Shown: positions 52,620 to 60,986 of the stretch, piece by piece | Position numbering within the stretch: position 1 is the first letter of the stretch | Layout of the letters: every line of letters starts with the position of its first letter | From: Streptomyces celluloflavus | Lineage (GTDB): Bacteria; Actinomycetota; Actinomycetes; Streptomycetales; Streptomycetaceae | Direction: 5' to 3' | Length of the DNA: 64,000 nucleotides | Assembly: GCA_000720995.1 (NCBI GenBank) | Contig: JOEL01000018.1 | Location: 62,001-126,000, forward strand | Notes under the pieces: generated by a model | Told to the model about the DNA's origin: nothing | The model's input: the letters and a program-made list of their open reading frames with translations, nothing else | Database searches by the model: none | Position numbers and translations under genes: made by a program

Positions 52620-53062
52620 GCGGCACCCCCCGGCGCATCCGGCGGTTCCTCCGCACGGGAGTCACGAGGCGGGTCGGTGATGCCGGCCAGCAGGGCGCGC
52701 ACATGCGCGAGTTGCCCGGCGTCGCCGCTGACCGCCCGGACGAAGTGCGCCACGGCGAGGTCGCCGAATCCGTCGACCACCTGGCGCACCTGCTCGGCGG
52801 CCACGCGCTGCTCGACCTCGCGCCGGGACTGCCGTGGCCAGTAGACGTACTGGCGGCCTTCCTTGCGGCGGTCGAGCAGTTCCTTGATGACCAGACGCTC
52901 CATCACCGTCTTGATGGTGGTGTACGCCTGGCCGCCGTCCAGGTGCCGGACGCAGCCGGCGACATCCAGCTCGCCCTTCGACCACATGACGTCGAGAATC
53001 GCCAGCTCAAGCGGTCCGAAGTGAGCCGCCAGGCCCTGACGCCGTGCATCCCGCGGTGACAT
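52616..53062 (-). CDS. BlaI/MecI-family transcriptional repressor
   Basis: 148 residues: the winged helix (FGPLELAILDVMWSKGELDVAGCVRHLDGGQAYTTIKTVMERLVIKELLDRRKEGRQYVYWP, with YTTIKTVM as recognition helix) and a C-terminal dimerisation helix bundle. It is cleaved by its M56 partner in the family model. I use ATG 53062; TATGGT (53075-53070) is a -10 box 7 nt upstream, suggesting a leaderless message, and the start codon adjoins the operator, a site for autoregulation. ATG 53074 is an alternative. Coupled by ATGA to the peptidase gene. Confidence 0.9.
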   Translation of the reverse strand: MSPRDARRQGLAAHFGPLELAILDVMWSKGELDVAGCVRHLDGGQAYTTIKTVMERLVIKELLDRRKEGRQYVYWPRQSRREVEQRVAAEQVRQVVDGFGDLAVAHFVRAVSGDAGQLAHVRALLAGITDPPRDSRAEEPPDAPGGAA

Positions 53063-53078
53063 GCTACAAACCATAGCA
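53062..53078. promoter_or_regulatory. BlaI-type operator 2 (at the blaI start)
   Basis: TGCTAC-AAACC-ATAGCA is the same 6-5-6 inverted repeat with one mismatch. It covers the -10 box and touches the blaI start codon, so binding would block transcription. Confidence 0.78.
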
Positions 53079-53103
53079 GTTCGTTGTTCCCGTCGGCAGA
53101 TGT

Positions 53104-53916
53104 TCAGTACTCGCCGATCGATCCCTCGCGCCGCGCCCGGGACATCCCGGCCGCGAAGGTGGCCAGCCCGATGGGCAGCATCACCGCCGACCAGACGGCC
53201 AGGTGCGTCAGCGACGGTGCCACCTGCGCCAGACCGGCGTCGACCAGGAGCGATTTGCGTATCCCGTCCAGCGCCTGGGTGGTGGGCAGCGCCCTCGCGA
53301 CGGACTGGAGCCAGCCGGGCAGGATCGAGACCGGATACATGACGCCGGAGAGCAACGTGGTCAAGGTGGTGATGCCCCAGCGCACCGGATCACCTCGCTT
53401 GGTGATGAGCAGCACGCCGCAGCCGGCCAGTCCGAAACTGCCCAGGGTGAGCACCAGCAGAGCCAGGACGGCCAGTGTCGCCAGCAGGTTCACGGAGACC
53501 GGGACGTCGAAGACCGCTCCGAACACCCCGAACATGACCACGGAGCCGAACGTGGTCCCGATCAGCCCACCGACGCCGGAGAACAGCATGACCCGGGTCA
53601 GCGGTACGGGCATCACCACCACCGATTCCAGGGTGCCGGTCCGCTGCTCGGTCTGGAGGTGATTGCTGAAGGCCCCCAGACTGACGGCGACGAACCCGGT
53701 GAACACCGATCCGGACATCAGGAAACTGATGATGTTGCCGCCGTACCCCTGAATGCCGGCGAACGTGTTCCCCTGCTGGAGGAACTTGCCCATGAGGAGG
53801 AACTGGACCAGGGAGACCAGGCCCGTGACGGTGCCCAGCGCGATGGCGGTCCGGTAGGAGCGGCGCTCCCAGTAGATCTGGAGCACATGGACTCCGAACT
53901 GCCGGACGACGTTCAC
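53104..53916 (-). CDS. ABC-2-type permease, lanthipeptide export candidate
   Basis: 270 residues with six transmembrane helices and the ABC-2 layout (FGVHVLQIYWERRSYRTAIALGTVTGL; TGTLESVVVMPVPLTRVMLFSG; LSGVMYPVSILPGWLQSVARALPTTQALDGIRKSLL). GTG start overlaps the ATPase stop (GTGA). It is the last gene of the regulator-lanJ-lanB-lanC-ATPase operon and most likely exports the modified precursor or, alternatively, gives immunity. The gene stops 26 nt before the blaI operator. Confidence 0.88.
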   Translation of the reverse strand: MNVVRQFGVHVLQIYWERRSYRTAIALGTVTGLVSLVQFLLMGKFLQQGNTFAGIQGYGGNIISFLMSGSVFTGFVAVSLGAFSNHLQTEQRTGTLESVVVMPVPLTRVMLFSGVGGLIGTTFGSVVMFGVFGAVFDVPVSVNLLATLAVLALLVLTLGSFGLAGCGVLLITKRGDPVRWGITTLTTLLSGVMYPVSILPGWLQSVARALPTTQALDGIRKSLLVDAGLAQVAPSLTHLAVWSAVMLPIGLATFAAGMSRARREGSIGEY

Positions 53917-54608
53917 CGCACCTCCTGCGAGGACGCCGGTTCGGGTGAGCCGGCCGCCGATGCGTGGCGGACCCGTCCCGCCCCGATCTGAAGGAACCGT
54001 CCGGTCGCCGTCCGCACGTCGTCCTCGTTGTGCGTGGAGAACAGGGCGCTGCCGCCGCCCTCGGCGTGGCCGGCGAGGATCCGGTGGAACCGTGCGACGT
54101 TCTCGGCGTCCAGGTTCGCCGTGGGTTCGTCGAGCAGCAGCAGTGGTGGACGCCCCAGCAGCGCGCGGGCCAGGCCGAGACGTTTGCGCTGCCCCAGGGA
54201 CAGCCTCATGAAGGGTGTGCCGGCCTGCTCCGACAACCCCACACGGTCCAGGACGTCCGCCGCCTCGCGCTTGGCGCGGGCGCCGAACAGACCGCGCAAC
54301 GAGGCGTAGTAGCGCAGGTTCTGGGCGCAGGTGAGCCGGAAGTAGAAGCTGCGCTCCGGGTACAGGGACACTCCGAGGTGTGCCCGCGCGGCCGCCGGGC
54401 GGCGCACCATGTCCCGGCCCGCGACGCTCACCGAGCCCGTGGTCGGGGTGATCAGACCGCACAGGATCTTCAACAGCGTCGTCTTGCCGGCCCCGTTCGC
54501 CCCGAGCACCGGCACCAGGTGTCCGCCCGCCACGGTGAAGTCCGCTTCGGTGAACACCGGAGTTCCGGCCTTGCGGTAGGACATCGAGACGTTCCGTACG
54601 GTCAGCAC
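53913..54608 (-). CDS. ABC transporter ATP-binding protein, lanthipeptide export candidate
   Basis: 231 residues. Walker A GANGAGKTT, signature LSLGQRKRLGLARALL and Walker B LLLLDEPTANLD; N-terminus VRNVSMSYRKAGTPVF. It pairs with the ABC-2 permease following it. ATG overlaps the lanC end by 7 nt, so it belongs to the biosynthetic operon. Single-chain LanT with a C39 peptidase is absent; the two-component exporter resembles those of other actinomycete lanthipeptide clusters. Confidence 0.88.
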   Translation of the reverse strand: MLTVRNVSMSYRKAGTPVFTEADFTVAGGHLVPVLGANGAGKTTLLKILCGLITPTTGSVSVAGRDMVRRPAAARAHLGVSLYPERSFYFRLTCAQNLRYYASLRGLFGARAKREAADVLDRVGLSEQAGTPFMRLSLGQRKRLGLARALLGRPPLLLLDEPTANLDAENVARFHRILAGHAEGGGSALFSTHNEDDVRTATGRFLQIGAGRVRHASAAGSPEPASSQEVR

Positions 54609-55948
54609 GCCGCACCTCCGCAGAGCATGGCCTCCGCCGTCGTGATGCGGTCCCGGTCCAGGGAGACGAGCGCGACCGCGGCACCGCCCGAACCGGTCAG
54701 GAAGCCGGGCGAGTCGGTCTGCGCCCCCGGGACGTTGTCGTTGCGCAGTCCGAACACGGCGCGCGGATCAGCCATCTCCAGCAGCCGCTCAAGCGTCGCC
54801 TGCGCCGGGCCGCCGCACTGCCGCCCGTACGAGGCGGCCACCGCGGCGACGTACCGCTGGACGGTGATCCGGCCCGCGATCCCGTGGCACAGGGAGGGGT
54901 TGTCGATGTGCCGCAGCTCGGCCGGGCGCCGCTCGACGGACTCCAGCAGGCCGATGGCGGTGTCGAGGAATCGCTCGTCCACCCTCGCGCAATGGGCCAG
55001 CGCGACGGCCCCGCCCAGGTTCCCGTAGCACCACGCGGACCGCGCCAACCCCTGCTGCCCGCGCTGCCGGTCCGGAGGCAGCTTGAAATAGGGCAGGCCG
55101 GGGCCGTAGCCGGTGTCCACGAGACAGTCCGTGATCAGTGCGCCCAGGACCGACACCGCGCGGCTCAGCGCCGGTGAGGTCAGACCGCGGGCCGCCGCCG
55201 TGCCCAGGAGGGACGCGACACCCGAAATCCCGTGGGCGAAACCGAGGTTCAGATAGCCCCCGTGCAGCTGGGGCGGCCCGTTCCGCTCCACCTCCGTGAT
55301 CTTTCCGGCGGGCGTCCACAGCCCCAGCGGTGGCGGCACGAGGACCAGTCGGCAGAAACGGTCCACTATGCGCTCGGCCATGGCCCACCGCCGCTCGTCG
55401 GCGTCACCGGAGGCGAGGAGGTACATCCCGGCCCCGGCGAGCCCCGAGATCACGTCGTAGTCCGCGCAGGCCAGCCCCCCGGAGGGAGGAAGCGCGGCCA
55501 GCTTGTCCTCGACGCGCGTGATCAGGGTGGCCTCCACGTCGTGGAGGGCCCGGCGGTAGCGTTCCCCGCCGCGGGACAGGGCGCGCAGGGCGTAGGCGAC
55601 CGACGCCGACCCGCCGAACAGCCCGATTCCGAGGTCCACGGTGCGGACGTAGTGCTCGACCAGGCGCCGGGCATGCTCGAAGGCGAGCCGGTCCCAGCCG
55701 TCGTCGGGGCGGAGCTCGTCGGCGGCCGAGTACACCAGGGCCATACCGAGGTCGCCCGGATCGGTGCTGAGCGGATGCCATGCCACGGCCGGCTCGCCGG
55801 TGAACGGATTCGGAATCCGCAGATCGGCCAGGTCACCGCGGTAGTCGCGCAGCCGGTCCAGAATGTCCCAGCCGGTGTCCACCGCCTTCCGCCGCGCCCG
55901 CTCGCCGATCGGTGCGGCGGACACCCGCTTCTCGTCATGCACAGTCAC
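54602..55948 (-). CDS. lanC: Lanthionine synthetase C (cyclase LanC)
   Basis: 448 residues of the LanC alpha/alpha barrel. Zinc ligands are Cys307 (AWCYGNLGG), Cys354 and His355 (NPSLCHGIAG); the catalytic base equivalent is His239 (GFAHGISGVASLLG) and the acidic Asp165 is in YDVISGLAG, all matching NisC. It adds Cys thiols to dehydro residues of the precursor, forming (methyl)lanthionine rings. GTG start (55948), preceded by GGAAGGA; it overlaps the lanB end by 14 nt and is coupled. Length is usual for class I cyclases. Confidence 0.95.
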   Translation of the reverse strand: MTVHDEKRVSAAPIGERARRKAVDTGWDILDRLRDYRGDLADLRIPNPFTGEPAVAWHPLSTDPGDLGMALVYSAADELRPDDGWDRLAFEHARRLVEHYVRTVDLGIGLFGGSASVAYALRALSRGGERYRRALHDVEATLITRVEDKLAALPPSGGLACADYDVISGLAGAGMYLLASGDADERRWAMAERIVDRFCRLVLVPPPLGLWTPAGKITEVERNGPPQLHGGYLNLGFAHGISGVASLLGTAAARGLTSPALSRAVSVLGALITDCLVDTGYGPGLPYFKLPPDRQRGQQGLARSAWCYGNLGGAVALAHCARVDERFLDTAIGLLESVERRPAELRHIDNPSLCHGIAGRITVQRYVAAVAASYGRQCGGPAQATLERLLEMADPRAVFGLRNDNVPGAQTDSPGFLTGSGGAAVALVSLDRDRITTAEAMLCGGAAC

Positions 55949-58900
55949 GGCCGGATCGTCCTTCCCTGTATGCCTGGGCGCGCCTGACGGCGTCGAGGAG
56001 AAAGAGCGCTTGGTACTCGCGGTGCCGGGGCAGGCCCAGCCGGTTGGCGAACATGTGCAGCAGGCTCTGCAGGGTCATCGCCCGCAGCGGCCAGGGCCGG
56101 CCCTCCCGGGTGAGAGCCTCCGCCAGTGCCCGGGTGCCGGGCAGCAGATGGTCGCGGAGCAGCGGGCTCGCCCCGAGCGCCGCGTCCGACGGCGGTCGGC
56201 GCACCAGTGGACGGACCGCCCGGCGCAGATCGGGACCCGCCGCGGAGAACTCGGCCCGATAGCCGTTGCCGACGGTCTCCAGGAGATCGCGGGTCTCCCC
56301 GTCGGTGAGCTCCAGGGCCGACAGATACCCGTCCAGCAGATGGGCGGCGTCCCGCAGGAGCGAACCCGGCGGGCCGTCCAGTGGTTCCCTGCCGCCGAGC
56401 GTGTGCACCGCCCGCGTCACCTCCGGCGCCACGCACAGGAGGGTGCTGCCGGCGAGGATCCGGGACTCGGTGCAGAAAATCTGCTCCGCGATCGGCATGG
56501 CGCCGGCTCCGCCGTACCGTTCGAGTTCCCGGACATAGGTGTCGACGGAGAAGCGGTGGGCGAGCCGGTCCCGTACGCACCCGCCGATCACCTCGCGCAC
56601 CCGCTCGAAGGGCACCGGGCCCGAACGGACTCTGATGCGGAGGTGGTCGGCGGGATCGCCGTAGCGGACGTAGAACCAGTTGTTCGCGAACTCCTCGCCC
56701 GCTCCGGCCAGTCGGGACAGGATCTCGTTCTGCGCCTCCCGCTCGCCGTACACCCGCAGATACCACCACTCGTCGCCCGGTGCGAGGGTGCGCAGCGCGT
56801 CGGCCGCCACGTCGTAGCGCGGTGCCGCCGGGGGCGGGGGAGCGGAGACCGGTCGGCGGGCGACCGCCGAGAACACCGCCTCGCTCGCGTACCGGCGGCC
56901 CGCACGGTCCCGGACGATGCCCATCCGGTGCGGCGCGGGGGCCTGCGCGACGAACTCCGCACCGTCCCCCGCCTCCCGGCGCAGCAGGTCACGGTGGATC
57001 CGGTCGGCCAGGTGCAGCAGGAGGCGGTTGTCGTGCGTGCCGATGTGGACGTGGTCCGGCAGCCCGGCCTCGGCCGCCCACCGCACGAGCCGCTCGTCCT
57101 GTTCACCGGGAGTTCCCGTCAGCGCCGGGACGCGCCACATGGGCGGGGAGAGGGTCACGCCGCCGAACTCCACCCCGGGCAGGAAGTCTGCCAGCGGCTC
57201 CAGCTCGCTCCAGGTCCAGGCGGGCCTGCACACACCGTCCAAGGCGATCTCCTGAAGGAACCGCACCACACCGGTGGCGATCTCCGGGGTGACCAGATTC
57301 GCCGTGCGGATCTCCACCGGCCTGCCCGTGGGGGCGTGGACCAGATGGAATCGGCCGCCCTCGACGCCGACCAGCAGGTCCGCGAACGCGATCTGTTCCG
57401 GCGCCGGCTCACCGGCGTCCTCCCACACGCCCGTCGTCACCTTCAGCCGGTAGTCGTACACGCTCGGCGCGACCGCCACGTTGTTCACCCGCGACCGGTT
57501 GCTGACGTAGTCCAGCTCGCACAGCAGCGCGTCGCCGTGCACCGCCTTCTCGGCGCCGATCACCTCGCGGACGTGCGCCTCGACGGCAGGGTCGCCGTGC
57601 GCGAACCTGCCGCCCGCCTTCCCCGCGGGGGTCGCCACGCCGACCGGGGACAACGTGATCCGGATGTCTTCCCCTTCTCCCCGGTCGAGCTGGAAGAACA
57701 CGTCATAGCTCGTCGGCGGCGTCCCGGCCGCGGCCGGGAACGCGGCGAGATCCTCCGGCGTGATCGTCACGGTGGTGGTGCCGGTGCGCCGGGCGCGGTC
57801 GATCAGGGCGGCCCGCAGCCGACGGCCCGCGAGGAAGGACTCGTCGCCGTGCTGCACTCCTTCGTTCGGCCGGTGCGGCGAGGACGGGTACCCGGCGGGG
57901 GCGCCGATGCCCCGTACGGGGTCGAACAGGCGGTGCAGCGGGACGAGCGACCGGCCGAAGGTGTCGGCGAACAGCTCGGTATGGCGCCGGAGTTCCGGGA
58001 AGCCGGACGACAGGAGCGACATCCGCATCAGTGCGTCCACCGCCGCCTCGATCTCCGGCGCGATGTGCGCGGGCACCTGCCCCGACATCGCCAGGGACAG
58101 GTCGACCTGGAGCTGTTCCTGCACCGCGTTGCCGTCGGTCCGCAACGCGGCGTAAACGGCCCGCAGTTCGCGGGTTCCCTCGCCGACCGCGGTGGCGCGA
58201 TAGGAGGCGATGGCCTCCCGCGCGGCCCGCAGCCGCTGCGCCAGCCGGCCGTCCCCGCCCTGGCAGGCGCGGGTCCACCGGGCCATGGGATCGGTGTCGA
58301 AGGCCGACGGCGTCAACTCGGTGAGGAGGATCCCGTGCCGGACGAGCTGGCCGACGAAACGGGCCAGTACCTCGCGGTCGGCGTCCGGGAACGCCTCGGC
58401 GAGGCTTTCCCGTATCGCCGCGAGCGCAACGGGGCGGTGGGCCATGCCGATGGCGTGCCGGACCGGCGGTGTGTGTCTGACGCTGGACGTCTCGTTGACC
58501 TTTCCTTCGTCCGCCTGGGGGTTCACCATCACCGCGATGCGGTCGCCGGTCAGGTACGCGGTGGGGTTGGCCACCACGCGCAACCGGGGGCCGAGGCCGG
58601 CCACGGCGAGATCGGTGAGGTCCTTGAGATAGGTGAAGCCGACCCGGGCGTGCTTCCGGTGCTCTTCGCGTCGGCCCAGCACGAGCGGCTCGGCCCCGAG
58701 ACCGACGACCGCGGTCCCTCCGAAGACACCGAAGGGCGTGGTGCGCGTGGCGATGCGCAGCGCGTATTTCAGCAGCGCCCGGTAAAGCGAGTGAATCTTT
58801 TTGCCGTGTGTCCGGTGACCGCCGCCCGCGGCGGCCGGCGCCGACAGCAGAGAGTCGACCTGATCCGCGAGAACGGAGCTGGCCACGCACACGGACTCCC

Positions 58901-59039
58901 GGAAGACCGCCTCGGACCACAGTCGGCGAATTCCGTCGAGCGGATCGCGGTCGGCCGGCCGATCCGGATAGAAGTCGGTGGGCAGGATGGGGGACCGGAG
59001 CAGTACGCGGTGCGATATTTGATATTCAGAACGCGTCAT
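55935..59039 (-). CDS. lanB: Class I lanthipeptide dehydratase LanB (full length)
   Basis: 1034 residues: N-terminal Lant_dehydr_N glutamylation region (about 1-740) with the motif ATRTTPFGVFGG (about 98-108), and the C-terminal SpaB_C-type glutamate-elimination domain (about 760-1030; WWYLRVYGEREAQNEIL, NNWFYVRYGDPADHLRIRVR). It uses glutamyl-tRNA to activate Ser/Thr of the precursor and eliminates glutamate to give Dha/Dhb. The enzyme is not split, unlike in thiopeptide clusters. ATG starts 12 nt after the lanJ stop. Its partner precursor is at 61070-61225. Confidence 0.95.
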   Translation of the reverse strand: MTRSEYQISHRVLLRSPILPTDFYPDRPADRDPLDGIRRLWSEAVFRESVCVASSVLADQVDSLLSAPAAAGGGHRTHGKKIHSLYRALLKYALRIATRTTPFGVFGGTAVVGLGAEPLVLGRREEHRKHARVGFTYLKDLTDLAVAGLGPRLRVVANPTAYLTGDRIAVMVNPQADEGKVNETSSVRHTPPVRHAIGMAHRPVALAAIRESLAEAFPDADREVLARFVGQLVRHGILLTELTPSAFDTDPMARWTRACQGGDGRLAQRLRAAREAIASYRATAVGEGTRELRAVYAALRTDGNAVQEQLQVDLSLAMSGQVPAHIAPEIEAAVDALMRMSLLSSGFPELRRHTELFADTFGRSLVPLHRLFDPVRGIGAPAGYPSSPHRPNEGVQHGDESFLAGRRLRAALIDRARRTGTTTVTITPEDLAAFPAAAGTPPTSYDVFFQLDRGEGEDIRITLSPVGVATPAGKAGGRFAHGDPAVEAHVREVIGAEKAVHGDALLCELDYVSNRSRVNNVAVAPSVYDYRLKVTTGVWEDAGEPAPEQIAFADLLVGVEGGRFHLVHAPTGRPVEIRTANLVTPEIATGVVRFLQEIALDGVCRPAWTWSELEPLADFLPGVEFGGVTLSPPMWRVPALTGTPGEQDERLVRWAAEAGLPDHVHIGTHDNRLLLHLADRIHRDLLRREAGDGAEFVAQAPAPHRMGIVRDRAGRRYASEAVFSAVARRPVSAPPPPAAPRYDVAADALRTLAPGDEWWYLRVYGEREAQNEILSRLAGAGEEFANNWFYVRYGDPADHLRIRVRSGPVPFERVREVIGGCVRDRLAHRFSVDTYVRELERYGGAGAMPIAEQIFCTESRILAGSTLLCVAPEVTRAVHTLGGREPLDGPPGSLLRDAAHLLDGYLSALELTDGETRDLLETVGNGYRAEFSAAGPDLRRAVRPLVRRPPSDAALGASPLLRDHLLPGTRALAEALTREGRPWPLRAMTLQSLLHMFANRLGLPRHREYQALFLLDAVRRAQAYREGRSGRDCA

Positions 59040-59051
59040 GAGCAGTATTCG

Positions 59052-60041
59052 TCACCAATTCAGTGATGCCGTTGCGGCCAGAATCTCGCTGAGGTCCAGC
59101 AGTGTTTCGTCCGTGCCGTACCAGGACTGCACCCCGGTCAGGTTGAGGATGACTTCGTCTACGTCGGCGGCTGCGTATTCGGCCAGACCGGCGGCAATGT
59201 CGGCGGGTCTGCCGTAGAGGAATGCGCCACCGGCAACCAGTGCCCGTGCGGCGGCGGTGGAATCTCCTGTCGAAACGTCGATTCCGGCTCGGGCCAGCAT
59301 GTCCGCGTAGTGCGGCAGCACGAGGTGTCCGCCCGCGGCCAGATGGGCCAGTCCGGCCGGATGTCGGCCCCGCCGGGCCACCGCCACGGGAACCGCGGCG
59401 ATGACGCGAGGGCGGGGCCGGGCGGCCGAGGCGGCGCCCTCGGCCACTTCGGGCACCACGACCCGCCGCACGTAGTCGGCGGGGGTCAGCCAGGTGAGCG
59501 CCGCATCGGCGACCTCTCCTGCGGTCCGCGCCATCCGGCGCCGCAGGACGCCCAGCGCGAGCTGGACGCGCGGGTGCGCCACCGGTGGCAACGTCTGCCC
59601 CGCGTGGAAGTACCGGTGAGCGGAGCCGGCGCTTCGGGCCGGGGGATCCCAGGGCTGCGCCAAGCAGTCCCGGGTGGCCCGCAGGAATTCGGCACTTGCC
59701 GCGACGGGGTCGCCGTAGGGCGCGCCCAGCCTGGTGCGTTGCACCGCCCGGCTGCCCGGCCCGTATCCGATGACGGCCGGATGCCCGGTGACGGCGGCCA
59801 CGGTCCGTGCCTCCAGCGCCGCCTGGGCCGGGTGCCGCAGCGGCGTGACCAGAACGGAGGTGCCCGCCGGGACCCGATACCCCGCTCCGGCCAGATAGGC
59901 GAAGGTCGCGGCCGGTTCCAGCCCGTAGCTCTGGCCCTGCCAGAGGCGGGTGAGCTGGGAGTCATGGGCCACGTGGCGCGCGAACGGTACGGCCTGCTCG
60001 ACCGTCCCGGGAACCGTCGGTAAGAGCAGCGAAAGCCTCAT
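59052..60041 (-). CDS. Luciferase-like flavin/F420 oxidoreductase, LanJ candidate
   Basis: 329 residues of the LLM class: MRLSLLLPTVPGTVEQAVPFARHVAHDS, YRVPAGTSVLVTPLRHPAQAALEARTVAAVTG and the C-terminal ADVDEVILNLTGVQSWYGTDETLLDLSE. LLM-type F420H2-dependent reductases in lanthipeptide clusters (LanJC, e.g. in lexapeptide synthesis) reduce Dha to D-Ala; the position between regulator and lanB fits that. An oxidative role cannot be excluded. ATG 60041 overlaps the stop of the SARP gene (ATGA). Confidence 0.78.
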   Translation of the reverse strand: MRLSLLLPTVPGTVEQAVPFARHVAHDSQLTRLWQGQSYGLEPAATFAYLAGAGYRVPAGTSVLVTPLRHPAQAALEARTVAAVTGHPAVIGYGPGSRAVQRTRLGAPYGDPVAASAEFLRATRDCLAQPWDPPARSAGSAHRYFHAGQTLPPVAHPRVQLALGVLRRRMARTAGEVADAALTWLTPADYVRRVVVPEVAEGAASAARPRPRVIAAVPVAVARRGRHPAGLAHLAAGGHLVLPHYADMLARAGIDVSTGDSTAAARALVAGGAFLYGRPADIAAGLAEYAAADVDEVILNLTGVQSWYGTDETLLDLSEILAATASLNW

Positions 60042-60715
60042 CGCCGCCCTGCCGGCGGGAGCCCCAGGCTCCTCAGATAGGAGTCCGACAGCACCGCCGA
60101 GCACGGATCGTCCCCGGTGACAGCCGGTTCCGCCAGTTCCCAGTGGTCGATCAGCCGGCTCGTCACCTTGATCAACTCCTGGTCACCGGAGTCCAGTACG
60201 GCTCTGACCAGCCGGTCCTCGACCTTGTGGCGCAACGAGACCGCGAACGGGCTGTCGCACTCCGGCAGACAAGGCCCCTGGTAGAGAAGCAGGGCGTCAG
60301 CCGGCCTCCCCGCCTCGACGAGAGCGAGGGCCGTCAGCGCGTCGACCGCAACGGGCTCGGGCAGCACATAGCGACGGCCGGGCGCCACGTAGTGCACGGC
60401 GATGCCCAGCTTGCGGGCCCGGTACGCCAAGGTGGGCAGGGTCGAGGCGGACACATCCCGTTCGTACATGCGATGGTGCAGGCCGTCGCGGCTCATGGAC
60501 CCGCCGGCCGCGGCCAGCGCCGTGATGAACTCCATCGTCCTGCTGCTGGTGACCGGCCTGCCGTCGACTTCGAACCGGCCCAGAACGCTGATCTGCGACC
60601 CGGCCGGCAGATCCACCCTCAGTTGCGCGTCAAAGTCGAAATGCGGAAGCGCGGGCGATACGGAGAACATCTTTTCGATATACGCCACTTGCCTTGATGA
60701 TGCCGTTCCCGACAT
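60038..60715 (-). CDS. SARP-type regulator (short winged-helix plus BTAD-like region)
   Basis: 225 residues. After an N-terminal arm, ISVLGRFEVDGRPVTSSRTMEFITALAAAGGSMSRDGLHHRMYERDVSASTLPTLAYRARKLGI is a winged helix of OmpR/SARP type, and PVAVDALTALALVEAGRPADALLLYQGPCLPECDSPFAVSLRHKVEDRL resembles the start of a BTAD domain. It is short compared with most SARPs (about 270). The ATG 60715 has GGGGGAG 9 nt upstream. It starts the divergent biosynthetic operon and probably activates the precursor promoter through three CGTGTGA repeats found there. Confidence 0.78.
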   Translation of the reverse strand: MSGTASSRQVAYIEKMFSVSPALPHFDFDAQLRVDLPAGSQISVLGRFEVDGRPVTSSRTMEFITALAAAGGSMSRDGLHHRMYERDVSASTLPTLAYRARKLGIAVHYVAPGRRYVLPEPVAVDALTALALVEAGRPADALLLYQGPCLPECDSPFAVSLRHKVEDRLVRAVLDSGDQELIKVTSRLIDHWELAEPAVTGDDPCSAVLSDSYLRSLGLPPAGRR

Positions 60716-60811
60716 TCGTCACTACTCCCCCGATTGCATTCACGATGATCACCCGAAGGGCGAGCGTGACGCGGACTTCAGTCATTCCGCCCAACGGGTA
60801 GTGCATACACT

Positions 60812-60828
60812 TGCTACACGCTATCGCA
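60812..60828. promoter_or_regulatory. BlaI-type operator 3 (biosynthetic promoter region)
   Basis: TGCTAC-ACGCT-ATCGCA matches operator 1 at 14 of 17 positions. On the minus strand it overlaps TTGCGA and the spacer of a promoter-like pair ending TATGCA, 97 bp before the SARP gene. It would bring the biosynthetic operon under BlaI control. Confidence 0.6.
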
Positions 60829-60957
60829 AGATGTCGGATGGTCAACAAGGCATTACGCATCCCGCATTACTGCGGAAACGCCAGAAGTATCAGAAGCCCC
60901 AGCGCCGGGAGCAATTACCTCCGCCTTCCCTGCATATCGGGCAAATGGGGTGGTTTC

Positions 60958-60986
60958 CGTGTGACTCCCGTGTGATCGGCGTGTGA
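60958..60986 (+). promoter_or_regulatory. SARP-type direct repeats upstream of the precursor gene
   Basis: CGTGTGA occurs three times, at 60958-60964, 60969-60975 and 60980-60986: exact heptamers with an 11-bp period (one helix turn). SARP proteins bind such heptamer direct repeats just before the -10 box; CAGGCT (60998-61003) lies 11 bp after the last one. The promoter then drives the precursor gene with about 60 nt of leader. Confidence 0.72.

Noticed and set aside
55863-59066. A 1067-codon plus-strand frame opposite lanB
   Set aside because: Codon-shadow of lanB; repetitive Arg/Gly/Val composition and no start-site signal.
60630-60860. A 76-codon minus-strand frame upstream of the SARP gene
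   Set aside because: It lies over the promoter and operator region, has no ribosome-binding site and no similarity to known leader or regulator peptides.
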